Shown: positions 35,197 to 46,250 of the stretch, in pieces
How positions within the stretch are numbered: position 1 is the stretch's first letter
How the letters are laid out: the number at the start of each line of letters is the position of its first letter
Assembly (NCBI GenBank): GCA_021464245.1
Contig: JADCRB010000037.1
Coordinates: forward strand, 1,256,056-1,320,055
Length of the DNA stretch: 64,000 nt
Reading direction: 5' to 3'
From: Carallia brachiata
Taxonomy: Eukaryota > Streptophyta > Magnoliopsida > Malpighiales > Rhizophoraceae
The notes under the pieces: generated by a model
The model's input: the letters and a program-made list of their open reading frames with translations, nothing else
Told to the model about the DNA's origin: nothing
Database searches by the model: none
Position numbers and translations under genes: made by a program

Positions 35197-37737
35197 TTAA
35201 TCTTCTGCTTCACGTTCGAAGTCGGGCCCTTTCGTCTGTTTACCCCGCAATGCCGTCCGATACAAGTAGAAAGCAACCATAAATCCACTGTAAAGCAATG
35301 CAAATTGTCAGAAAACCCAAGCCAGCATGCTCCAAAACACAAGGCTATTTCAATCTAAGGCATTCCCTAAAACTTCCACCACATTATCTAATGTTCCATT
35401 GGGCTTTCTAGTGCTTATGCACACGGACACCCACAAACGAAAACACAAGTGCAGTCTAACTATTTTCCAGTTTCACAAGAACATGCGTGTGAATGCTTGC
35501 AGTAACGGCCTTAAAGTTGCAGGATATGCCATTGCCAGGAAGGGACCATTAATCTGAGTCCCATTAAATTCATTACTGCCTACATATGTGAACATCCACA
35601 AGGGACATGAACACATAAGAGCCATTTTAATTTGCAGTGAATTAAGACTGAGAGCTCTAAAGTATGGCACTACCAGCACCAGGAAGAGGCCTAAACCATA
35701 AGATTATATCAAAAAGGATTAGATAATGAGGCTACAAAACACAGAGATGTCCTGAATAAATGATGAACTACTGCACTACACCTAAGCAATGTTAAACTTA
35801 GGTCTAGTACACATTGATGGCAACGTTGAGTGATGGTCCTTTGGTCTTACAGACTGGATATGGCAGTGAACCCATAGAATGGAACCGAAACTACCAAAAT
35901 GACTGTAGCAAATTTGTGGAGGAAATGCTTCAAGACCCTTTAAATATTATTATAACTTCTATCACTGAAGAAAAAAAAAAAAAGTGTTTACAGGCTGTGT
36001 GACACATTGATGACCAAAGGGATTTAGAGGAAATCCAAGAACAACTGCTCTTCAGTTTCCATTCTTGCTTGGTGGTTCAGTTGCTGAGGTTTAAAATAAT
36101 TAATCCGAATTGTACCTTATAGAATTTTTTAATTATCAGGTATCAACAAGCAAGAGTAGTTAAAAGAAAAGGAAAGTTTTATGTACCTCGTAGAAGCATC
36201 AAAAAATGTTGAAAATGAAGCTCTCTACACAAGAAACAGAAAAGAGAATAGGTCAGAATGAAATTCAAATAAACAAGAGACCAAGAAAACAGGAATGAAA
36301 TGGCCATCGGAGGACTCCAACCTGAGACAGCAAATACACCCCTCTAAGAAAGATTATAGCTGCTATTGCTGCAGAAACAAAGACACAGTTGGCAACCGTA
36401 CGGTTTAATAAGGAAATTTTATGCAAGCTTAAGAAAAAGGAAATCAATGCTCCAAAGCATAGAAGGGGAGCCGCTAGGATCTCCTAATAGGGGTCCTGCA
36501 CCTTTTTCAGAATTCATGACTAGGCAAGCTGTATATCATGAAGCCGTGAAAGGATCTAAGAATCTCATACTCATGTATGCTTTGATCATTTGTATTAAAT
36601 TTTGCACAAAACTCAAGAGACAGATTCGGGTATCCTCATTAGTTCTAAAACCAAATAAAAACAGAATCAAACGATGACCTGTCTGGCCCTTCAATGCTAG
36701 AGCATATGGTTGTCCTCTTTTCTGTGATCTCAAACTCGATACACTTAAAGCCAAAAGAGCCCCACCAAGAATGACTCCAAACCTGATAGCTGCAATGCTG
36801 CCCGTAAACATGAAGGAGAGAAACCCACCAAGAGAAAGAAACAATCCTGGAAAACACACAGACAAATCAATTAAAAACACCTCTCAAGCAAGAGTTTCAT
36901 TCCACATTCACTACGCATATCATGATATAATACCATATGGTATTCCGAGGTGAAAATCTTTGACTTTAGACAAGTCGTTGAGTTCATCGGTCGAGGAAGA
37001 AAACGTGTTGACAACCTCCTTGACGGTTCGGGGTAATTCTCAGCAGCTGCTGAGAGATACTCTTTACCTTCTTCACCGATTTCCTTGGCAAGAAGGATCA
37101 AGTCGTTCCTTGCCTTTTCTGATTGAATTTTTAACTGCGCGGAAGTTTCTTTCAAGACAACCGTTGCTTTCTTGGAATAAGTTTCGTAAGCTTCCTGAGA
37201 GATGCTTTGCATCTTCAAAGCCTGCTCTTTAAAGGCGTCCAGAGTCTGTTTCCACGCTTCCTGAGATTCTTCAGCTCCCACTTTGACATCCTCGTTTCCC
37301 TTCTCCACTTCAATTTCCGAATGCTTCTAAAAGTTCCGCAAAAAATTATTTAACTAGGAAGCAGGTTCTTGAACTCTATATATATATATCTATTCAAAAA
37401 AAATTGTAAAATTTGAAAAAAAAGAAAATCATTAAACAGATGCACATCTGAAACTGAAAGAAAAGAAACGCAAAAAACAAAAAAAAAAAAGAAAGAGGGA
37501 GAGAGTGCGCACAGAATCCTCGTGGGAGGCGGCGAAGGCTACAATCGATCGGTCCCACGGAGTACTGCGGAGAAGAGACTGAAAACGGAGCGCAACCGTC
37601 GCGGAGCCAAGCCCTAGCGGAGGAGTCTCGATGGACGCCTTGTGAATCCGGTGCCGAAGAATAGGGTGGAATTTTAGAGAAGAAGAAGAAGAAGAAAAAG
37701 AAGAACAGAAAGCAGCTCCTCCTACTCTCCTCCTCAT
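35197..37737 (-). CDS. FAX3: Chloroplast FATTY ACID EXPORT 3-like protein (TMEM14 family)
   Basis: Inner-envelope protein of the FAX/TMEM14 family, thought to help fatty acids leave plastids. Six exons on the minus strand: 37513-37737, 36934-37326, 36679-36846, 36322-36368, 36187-36224 and 35197-35287. Exon 1 is a Ser/Arg-rich transit-peptide-like segment. Exon 2 gives a long Lys/Glu/Ala helix (EAYETYSKKATVVLKE). Exon 3 holds the TMEM14 core (GGFLSFMFTGSIAAIRFGVI, then GGALLALSVSSLR). The later exons give membrane helices (AIAAIIFLRGVYLLSQ, GFMVAFYLYR). The start at 37737 is the only one preceding the transit segment. Near 37025 the frame slips by one base: upstream reads ENYPEP, downstream reads VKEVVNTFSSS. 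All other exon phases agree only if one base is added there, giving 320 residues versus about 335 in Arabidopsis FAX3 (At2g38550). Confidence 0.85.
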
Positions 37738-39263
37738 CTTCTTACAGGCCAGCCTGAGCAGTGGTGGTGGTGGTGGTGGTGGCGGCTAGGGTTTTTGATT
37801 GATAATAATTCTGCTGCTTGCATACTCATCTTGCTCCTCCTCCTCCTTTTCCTCCTCTTTCCTTTTCTTGTTTCTTGCTTCTTCAGTTCTTGGATTTTAA
37901 TCACAGAGAGAACGAGAGAGAGGCGTAAATGTCGAAGCAATAGGCATAGAGTGACACTCGGTTTAGGTATCCAAATGAATGCTGACGAGGCGACCGAGAC
38001 ATTAGACCGCAGTGTTTCGGTCCGGAACGTTTCGTTTTTTTTTTGGCCGAGATGCCCGTCCTTGCTTGGTGAGTGGCAAGTGGTGACCTTTTTCATGCGG
38101 TTCTAAAATAAAATAAAATAAAGAAAAAAAAAATAAAAATGAATCAGATGGCTACAATTCATAATATAATTTTAACAAAATTGGATCCCAAGATATTTTT
38201 CATATGAAATTAAATTCTTTAAAGTAATCAAATGAAACCACGCAAGTCAACGATCTTTTGATGCCTTTTTTGAAAAATATGGATTCCACAAGATTTGATC
38301 TTTAGATTTTTTATCCAAAATCCAAAATTAAATCTTTTAAACTCGGCCAACATTAAAAAAAAAAAAACAAAGGATGGTCTTTGGATGCATTTTTTGTCAA
38401 ATAAAATAAAAAAATGAGTCACGTGCCAACATTGTAATCTTGTATTTAAAATACAAAATAATTAGATAATTACAATATTTTTTATATTAAATAATAAACA
38501 ATAAATGTAACGCCGCAACTTAATCACGATAACAATCAAACATAATTTTTTTTTTTTAAAGTAAAATGAAACTCATAATCTTTGTGCCACAAGAGGCAGC
38601 TTTTAATGCTTTGCTGACACGCAATCAATGAAGTTTTTCTTCTTGCTCTCGGCCAGGCCCAGGCCCACAGAATCTTCGAAGACAGCCCAAGCAGATCTTC
38701 GTGTTTGTCCCTACATCCCAGTCGTCCAAATGGATAGATCGGGCGCGTGAATCCTGTGTCGTGAGATTAAATGCCCACCCATCCCACTTGATCTGACGAC
38801 TGATCGATACAAAGCAAATAACAGAACTCTGGCTTTTCAATTGTTTCCAAGAAGTGTTCCCAAGATATTGCTGTTCACGTTGCGTAGGACAAGCAACAAA
38901 CCATCCCACCCCAACAAGAACATGGGTTTCCTGCCACTAAAAACAGTGGCTAAAACAGAACACCGATTGAAATCTATATCACAATTTAACCTTACGATCT
39001 CAAAGAACGAAAGCAGCCGAACAAAATTTTACATTTTACAAAAAGCAGGAAGGCGTACCACATCTGTACTTTCACAAATGAAAATGGCCTTCTACAAATG
39101 CCAACAAGACCAACGGGAGAATGATTCCCTACATTTCACATCTTTTACATATCGTGTGTCTGCTGCTCGTTTCTTTACTTTCTCTTGTTTCTTCTTTTTG
39201 GGTCCTTGTTCGCCTTCTCACATGGGTAGACGACTCTCTTCTTTCCTTTATCCTGGCAAAAAC
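37738..39263. other. FAX3 leader/promoter and spacer
   Basis: The first 200-350 bases upstream of the FAX3 start are C/T-rich on the plus strand with (GGT)n near 37759-37780 and probably hold its leader. The remainder is AT-rich spacer and the likely 3' UTR of the next minus-strand gene (about 39050-39263). Confidence 0.4.
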
Positions 39264-41823
39264 CTAATCATCCCAATCATTTTCCCATCCCTCCCGGTTT
39301 GGAGACCTGGAGGTGAGGCCATTGGCTGAAATGTTTCCTATGTTGTGTTCTGATGGTGACTTCACCGCACTCCCCTCATCCCAGTCATCATCCCACCCTT
39401 GATCCCAGCCTGCAGCTGATTCAACATCATTTACCATAGCTGACTCTGGCACACCCATTTCAAGCTCCTGATATGGTATTCCATCATGCTGTCTCCTCTT
39501 TCTAAACAAGCAGCAAGCCCCGGTCCCTCCAAACACTATCACTGTGAAGATCAAGAAGTAGGCACCATTGATCGGTGTAATTAGCTTCTTGAAAGAAGGA
39601 AGTTGCACATAAAAGTTCCCCTCAGACACATAATGGTCCGTGTGGAGAACACATTCCTCATTTCCGGCCTTCAATATTACTTCAGATCTGTTGCCAACCT
39701 TTAAATTCCTCTGAAAATCAAATATAAAAATCCAACATGAAAACCAACAACTTGAAAACAGTAAAGAATTTCTTCCATCTGATTACACATATTAGTGTAT
39801 TAGGGAAATCTGACAACTCAACCAGGAAAGCATCCACACCTTTTCACTTTTGTGCTCGGGTATTTCAAGTACAGCATTGTCACTGGAATTTGGGGCAGAA
39901 AGATCAACACTGAGAGGTCTTCTCCTTCATTTTGGACTAGAATAACCAATTCTTTGGAATCTACATAAGATTATGCAAGAGTAAATTTATGTCCAATAAT
40001 TCTAGAACATATGTAATGCAAAGAAGAAAGGCTGCAAAAAAGGGAGCCACAAAAGTGAACGTAAAATAGGATTCTGTCCAAGCATGCAGTCAAACAAGAG
40101 GATGCAAAGTAGGATTCTGTCAAAGTATGCAGTCAAACAATTAGAAGCACGTCTTTCAAGCTCATCATCCACCACTAAAAGATAAAATAGCACAACCACC
40201 AACAAATGCAATAAAGAATTACGTCCAATGACACATGTTAGGCAGTCCAAATCATGTGGGTGGACAGTAATTAAGGTTCATATTATGATGCAATTAGTCT
40301 CCAATAAGTCCCGAAATTTTGGGATGGCTATGTGCGAAAAAAAATTATTCTTATGTTTACTCAGCTTGTGTTAGGTGAAACTATGAATGACATGTAGAGG
40401 ACATGTTTGGAAACTGTTTCAACTTTCAAGGGCATGAATGCATGCTAGGCTTGAGCATCCTGATGAAGTACATGAAGCAATAACTTTGCTAGAAACTTTG
40501 GTCCATCTCCAGCAGAAATGGCCATGACAGATCAGCTATCAATGGGCAAAAGCATCCGGCAACAGCATGCATCTTCAATTAGAAGATTAGAACGCAACAT
40601 CCATGACAAATACAACATTGGCTGATCTTTAACGTTGAAGTAAGCATTAAGAAACAAGGAAAAACAAGAGTTATAATGGTACTCCAGTATCCATAGAAGA
40701 GGGTGACAGCTTAAACTATCTGACAGAAAAAGGGCGTAAAACTAAGAATGAGAATTTCTACAGAGATTTTACAAGTCCGAGAAGCTTAATGAAACTAGTA
40801 CAAGAAGACAAAGGGAACTCCTCATATGGAATCAAATGCTGATAATCAATGACCATAACAAAAGCAGTGGTACACCAATTCTAACAATAACACAACAAGT
40901 AGCTTCTTTATAAGTTTTCTTTTAGTAAATGGCAATGCCGCTTGATTATCTGCGGTCACAGAAAATGGAGCTATCTCCTTTGAATCAATCATAACTGGTT
41001 GTTCCGATTCCACTTACAAAATTAGTGAACTAGATGTCACACATTTATATTTTTCATTCCACAGTTCACCTACATCCATTAAAATGGGGCATATATTACA
41101 AAAGCCAACTCACTACACAATTGATTTCCCTATGCTATTCAACATTGCATTATATGTACATGTACATATCAAGCCATCATGACTTGATATCTTAGAATAC
41201 AACTAGTCATCATGAAGCACCTGGATTACAAATCAAGGTTCACTTTGCCAACTTGTTTGAATAAAACTTAGCAGGGGGAAATTTGAAGACAAGATTACCT
41301 GGCTGAAAATTAAGAATGCAGGCAGTCAAAGATTTCCGGACCGTGCATCTCCTAGCAACTCCCGTGCAATTCTCGCTATCCTCAGACTCCAAACCCTGAT
41401 CCTTGTTCTTGTTCTTCTTCTTCTTATCATCTGCCCCACCGTTCTTCCCATTATCCGGCCCGCTTAGAGGAGGCGGAGCCAACTTCACTGTGTCATTGCT
41501 CCTCTTCTTCTCCGGTACTGGTGCCCCGGGATTCTTAGTGCTGGTGGCATTTGATGTCTTATTAGCATCAATTTTCAAAGGATCCGGACTTGGTGTCGGA
41601 GTAACCTTAATTAAAACAAACAAATTATACGTGAATCACTAACAAAACCGAAAAGAAGAAACGAGGAGACAAAGAAGAGAGGTACCGAGATGGCGTCGGA
41701 GTTCTTCACCGGAGTCAGTGCTGCCAACTGTCGAAGCTTCGAGAAGAAGGAAGCAGCATCGGAAACATTGGCTAACATTAAAATCGCCAAAATTATACAT
41801 AACCTTAACCCATTTCTATCCAT
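39264..41823 (-). CDS. Type I membrane protein with acidic Trp/Asp tail (possibly DUF7356 family)
   Basis: Four exons on the minus strand: 41686-41823, 41299-41605, 39840-39960 and 39264-39710, with a 1.3 kb intron after exon 2. The predicted protein is about 337 residues. It has a signal peptide (LCIILAILMLANVSDA), a Pro/Ser/Asn/Lys-rich luminal linker, a small luminal domain with cysteines (ENCTGVARRCTVRKSLTAC), one transmembrane helix (GAYFLIFTVIVFGGTGACCLF), and a cytosolic tail rich in Trp-Asp pairs (AGWDQGWDDDWDEG, ENDWDD at the very end). I recall this layout from plant-only proteins of unknown function, possibly DUF7356. Exon 3 changes frame once near 39905-39919 (before: ELVILVQNEGEDL; after: VDLSAPNSSDNAVLEIPEHK). 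Adding one base also restores splice phase. An ATG at 41859 is a possible upstream start, but 41823 puts the signal peptide at the N-terminus. Confidence 0.75.
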
Positions 41824-43896
41824 TACAAGACTCTTCAACACAAAAATTAAAAAAAACAAAATAAATAAATCTCTAAACCCAGCCTTCTCGGACTAGATCC
41901 AAACAACAATATAGTCCTTTGCTGCCACTTCCATGTAATAATTCTGCAATCCAGATCTCACACTTCAGCACTTTTCCCCAACCCAAACACAAAAAAAAAA
42001 AATAATAATAATAATAACAAAAATTCAGGAAAAAAAAAAGAAGAAGCTATCTAAAGGCTTGGAATTCACGCAGAGAAACGGAAAGGGCAGGCGATCAGAG
42101 AAAGAATTAAGAGTCGTTGTTCACTGGTAACATGCGATTAGTTAGGGATTTCGATGCGCACGCAAAGAAGAGGGAGATGGAGGAGGGGGAGGCACGCGGG
42201 TCACGCAGGTGTGTTAATCGTGGAAGACCCTCGACGTTTGGCGTGTGGAAAGGTCCGCTGCTGAAAGTCTGCGAGTCTTGTGACGGAGATCATCGAGACG
42301 CGCAAAGCCGGGTACTGGCATGGCAACTGCATGATGGGCTTCCCATTGAGTCATAACCTATGCCCATTTTTCAAGCCTCTCATTCTGGCCCAATAAAATT
42401 CTCCAACCGTGGCCTGTCCTATGGTCAGCCTCTTTGCAGGTCCACTAAGCCTAAGATCAAGATTGGGCTAAAACGCAATCCATTGCCCAAGATCGACATC
42501 AGATGCCCCATGTATGGAGAAAATAGAAGGGTAGAATAGGTATAAAAAAAAAAAAATGCCCCATTTGTAGGATTCAAGGTGAGAAATTCTAAGATTGAAT
42601 ATTGTCAGTGTTAATTGTTAAGGAATAGAGTTAAACTTATGATTCATTATTTAACATAAAAAATGTCGTAAGCATTTCGTTATTTTGTGTCTCTTAACAT
42701 TGCAATACCTTTCAATAAAATTATAGATAATACTCTTATTTTTTCGTTTTTTCTTCTATAAGGAAAGAAGGGAAATGGAATATGTAACATCTCTTTAGTG
42801 TAAAAGAAGGTGTAACAAAGAGACCATGTCAAAGGAATCAAACACAATTTCCTTCCTACAAGGAAGAATAAAGTGCAACCTCACCTTTATCTTTATCTAC
42901 AAAAATATCCTCTATATCATATTATTTTTACTCAGACTGGTCCCCAAAAAAAAAAAAAAAATCAACCTTCGAGTGATAAAGATGAATCCTGTTCATCAAA
43001 TTTTTAGTTTGACCCAATCAGGCTTTGAGATGTAACATTAATCGTCATTCGCCATCCAAATTAAATTCACTCAGTAAATTCATAAAGAGCAAGCTGTTGA
43101 TTGAATTAATGCTTGGTAAAACGCATCATCGGTTATGTTCAGGCAGACATGCAGCATGTACGATCTATTCAAAGGTTTTTTTTTTTTTTTCTCCTTGAAA
43201 CTCCTTCCTTTTTCTTTTTTAATATTTCCCTTGGAAAAATAGACTAATAGACTGCTCCGATGTAAACAAATTCTTACAGGAATCGATGGACAAGAACAGG
43301 GCAGGCTTCAATGTCTTCCGACTTATGACTTCACATGTGTATATTCGAGCCAACGTAATTATAAAGTGGGAGAAATTCTTCAAATTCCCAGAAGGCTAAT
43401 TCATTGGGGACAACTGGGTACCTGAAATTTTGACAGATTTTCCAGTTTCCATGCAGATATACTTGACAGTGATAAGTCGGTCTCTTGCTCCATAAGATAT
43501 TCTTTAACAGTTTGACAAAGAAAGATATTTAGTGAGAAGCGTTAGAAATATGCAATTTTTTTCAACAACATTCAACCATTAATTTGTTTCTTCCACGAAT
43601 TTTATGCACGTTTAATAATCTAATAATCCAAATTGCTTTGTAGGCAATGCATACCATCTCAAGCGTTGCCAAAAACTTTTCTCATTTTTAGCTTCCCTTC
43701 CCTTTCCCTTTCCCTTTCTGTGTATTTATGGTCCTCTCTCTCTCACACACACAATGACACACACTAACTCACTGGCTTGGCCGCTACGACTTGATCGGCT
43801 TTTTTTCGAGCCAAATTCTAAAGCAGAAAAAAGAACCCTTTTTGTGTAAGCTTCTTCCAGGATCTGTCTATAAACAAGTGAGAGACAAGGTGAACA
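41824..43896. other. Divergent intergenic region
   Basis: About 2.1 kb between a minus-strand gene and a plus-strand gene, presumably holding both promoters. C/T-rich (CCCTTT)n text near 43690-43720 is typical of a plant core promoter or leader. An 79-codon open frame at 42117-42356 lies in leader-like DNA and has no recognisable product. Confidence 0.4.
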
Positions 43897-44277
43897 ATGC
43901 CGAAAGCTAGAGAGAAAGAAATGAACGAAGTAGCATTTGTTCTCAAGAGATTTGGGGATGAGCAGAGCACGCTGCTGGACCAGTTTGAGAGGCTTTCCTT
44001 TGAGGTGCAGCTGAACCAGGCCATCCTGGGTCGAAGCCTCTCCGAGCCTGGTGCATCCAGGTCTTATTTGCAAGCAACCGTAAATGGGCACGCCCCAATG
44101 CCAACGGCCGCGCAGGCGAGGCAAGGGCGGCGTCGCAGGGGTTTGGGTTTCCGTAAGGTCCTGAAGAAGTGGTTCAGACCAATTTTGGTGGAAAAGCCAA
44201 GAACGATGGCACTGCAAATAGGAAAGAACCTGACTTCAAAGATCCTGCTTCGTGGAAGGCTTTTACTAGATCATTAA
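43897..44277 (+). CDS. Small basic protein, unknown function (C-terminus uncertain)
   Basis: Literal frame gives 126 residues starting MPKAREKEMNEVAFVLKRFG. The N-terminal half looks helical (STLLDQFERLSFEVQLNQAI, then LGRSLSEPGASRS) and is followed by a strongly basic segment (RQGRRRRGLGFRKVLKKWFR). After that the literal frame reads VEKPRTMALQIGKNL. The next frame (one base gained at the GG of 44187-44188) reads KNDGTANRKEPDFKDPASWK, then AFTRSLRI, and stops at 44285. The alternative tail is more plant-like (a PASWKAFTRS end), so I suspect the same missing-base problem seen in neighbouring genes. I do not recognise the family and propose no function. Confidence 0.55.
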   Translation: MPKAREKEMNEVAFVLKRFGDEQSTLLDQFERLSFEVQLNQAILGRSLSEPGASRSYLQATVNGHAPMPTAAQARQGRRRRGLGFRKVLKKWFRPILVEKPRTMALQIGKNLTSKILLRGRLLLDH

Positions 44278-44566
44278 GGATTTGAAAGTCAGCTCGAATT
44301 ATGTATTTTGTTTAATGTTATATTGATTAATTGGCTCCAACTCGGATTTGATTCCAGTCCTTCCAGTTTAGAGACGATTTTAGTATCAATTACACTATAG
44401 CTCTGATGTAACTACCGCATAAGAACCATACAGGCAATTAGATTTCAGCTGTTATTCGGTTCATATTCACTCAAATTTCACTGAAAATATTTTCGTCCTG
44501 AAAATAAATCCTGTTATACGCATAAAATTTTAAGTGCTTTAATTTGATTTTAACCGACTGGTCCAA

Positions 44567-45984
44567 TTGACCCCCACAACAAATCGCCAGCCCTTTCCAA
44601 CTCTCTTTTCCTCTCTCTTTAACATGTCGATGCCGTCAGCCTATTATTCACCGCCCCATTTCATTAAATCTCCTTTACCAGGTGAGCACACTATGATCAT
44701 CAGCAACATCTTCAGTAACAAATTCCCAGGATGCAAGCTTGTCCTTGTTCCAACAACATTGTCATATTCCTCTAATCAAATTCTTTCCTACAGACACTAC
44801 CGATTATGCGCAAAAGCGGCATCAGTTGGGAAAGATATTTACAGGATTACAAGCAGGTTGTTTGAGAAAGACAACAGCTTTGCTGTCCAAGCAGAAGAGC
44901 GAGAAACCTCCGCTGATGACAAGAGAAGCGGTGCATTGCCACATGCAAACGAGGCTAAAACTGTTCTAGACCACATGCTGGAAAATGGGTTGAAACCAAA
45001 TGTGGCTACATTCACTGCGTTGATCGATTCGTTCTGCAAAAGGGGTAAATTGAAGAAAGCTTTTGAAGTCCTGGAAGCCATGGATCACACAGTTGGGTGC
45101 AGACCAACTGTGCAAACGTACAATTGCTTGTTGAAAGGTTTGTGTTACGTGGGGAGAGTAGAGGAAGCGTTTGAAATGCTGGCGGATATCAAGAAAGAAG
45201 CGTCCATAAAACCTGACATATTACGTACACGACTTTGATGGATGGGTTCTGCAAAGTGGGTCGGTCAGATGAGGCAGTAGAATTACTTAACGAAGCTCTG
45301 GAGATGGGATTGACACCGAATGTGGTTACTTATAACACTCTGTTTAATGGGTACTGCAAGGAAGGAAGGCCAGTGATGGGCATTTCGGTGTTGAAGCAAA
45401 TGAGGCAGAGAAATTGTCTGCCCGATTATATTAGCTATAGCACATTGCTGCATGGTTTCTTGTTATGGGGAAGGATTCAAGAGGCAATGGCAGTTTACAA
45501 GGAAATGATGGCAAATGGTTTCCTGGTGGATGAGAGGTTGACAAATGGTCTCGTGAGAGGCTTATGTAGGCAATCTTCTGGACAAAAAGACATGGTTGAG
45601 GATGCCTATAGGGTGTTCGAGGAAATGAAGGAAAGAGGTTTTGTCATAAACCAAAGTACTTATGTCTCGGTGATTGAAGCTCTTTGTTTGGCAAGTAAAG
45701 TTGATGATGCGACGGAGAATTTGCATGAGATGATTGGTTTGGGTTATATTCCAAGAGTAATCACTATGAACAAGGTGATTCGAGCACTTTGTGCGAAAGG
45801 ACAAATCGAGAAGGCGGTTTTGGTGTTAGTTCTCATGTATGAAACTCATAAAATGCCAAGTAGAATATCCTATGATCTTCTCATTTGTGAGTTGAATCGA
45901 CAAAAAATGTTCCTAGGTGCTTGTAATGTGTATGGTGCGGCATTGGTTAGAGGTGTGATTACACATAAAAAGCCAGGTCGATAG
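44567..45984 (+). CDS. P-class pentatricopeptide repeat (PPR) protein, frame broken once
   Basis: Helical-repeat RNA-binding protein of the organelle-targeted PPR family. Repeats are easy to see: NGLKPNVATFTALIDSFCKR, CRPTVQTYNCLLKGLCYVGR, TYTTLMDGFCKVGRSDEAVE, GLTPNVVTYNTLFNGYCKEG, CLPDYISYSTLLHGFLLWGR, FVINQSTYVSVIEALCLASK and YIPRVITMNKVIRALCAKG. No E, DYW or other editing domain follows. Two overlapping frames carry it. The first ends just after KPDI (stop at 45238) and the second begins inside the same repeat (MDGFCKVG). One base added near TT at 45221-45222 would join them as KPDI-x-TYTTLMDG, a normal repeat. Start is 44567, or 44624 (MSMPSAYYSPP) in the same frame. The first 100 residues are not PPR and may carry a targeting peptide. 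It appears intronless, as usual for PPR genes. Confidence 0.85.
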
Positions 45985-46250
45985 GTGAATGCCTTAACAG
46001 TGTTTGTTTCTGCAATTTCAATTCGGATTGATTTGAGAAATGGTTTCACAAGCCATCTATGCTTGGACCACATTTCAGATAATTAGAAGAGAAAAAAGAT
46101 AATTCAGGTAGAACTATGCTGTATTGCAAGTTTCAGATCATGAATTCAATACGTGTATAAAATACTAAAGCAGGAAAATGTAATTTAGAACTCTTTGGTT
46201 ATAAAGGCTGACTGAAAAAAAAATGTGATCCCCGTAATATTGCCTACAGG

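Noticed and set aside
37734..38096. 120-codon minus-strand frame with a His run upstream of FAX3
   Set aside because: It lies in the FAX3 leader. The His run comes from a GGT repeat, and the frame shows no domain.
42117..42356. 79-codon frame upstream of the Trp/Asp-tail gene
   Set aside because: It lies in leader/promoter DNA, opposite the gene, with no known product.
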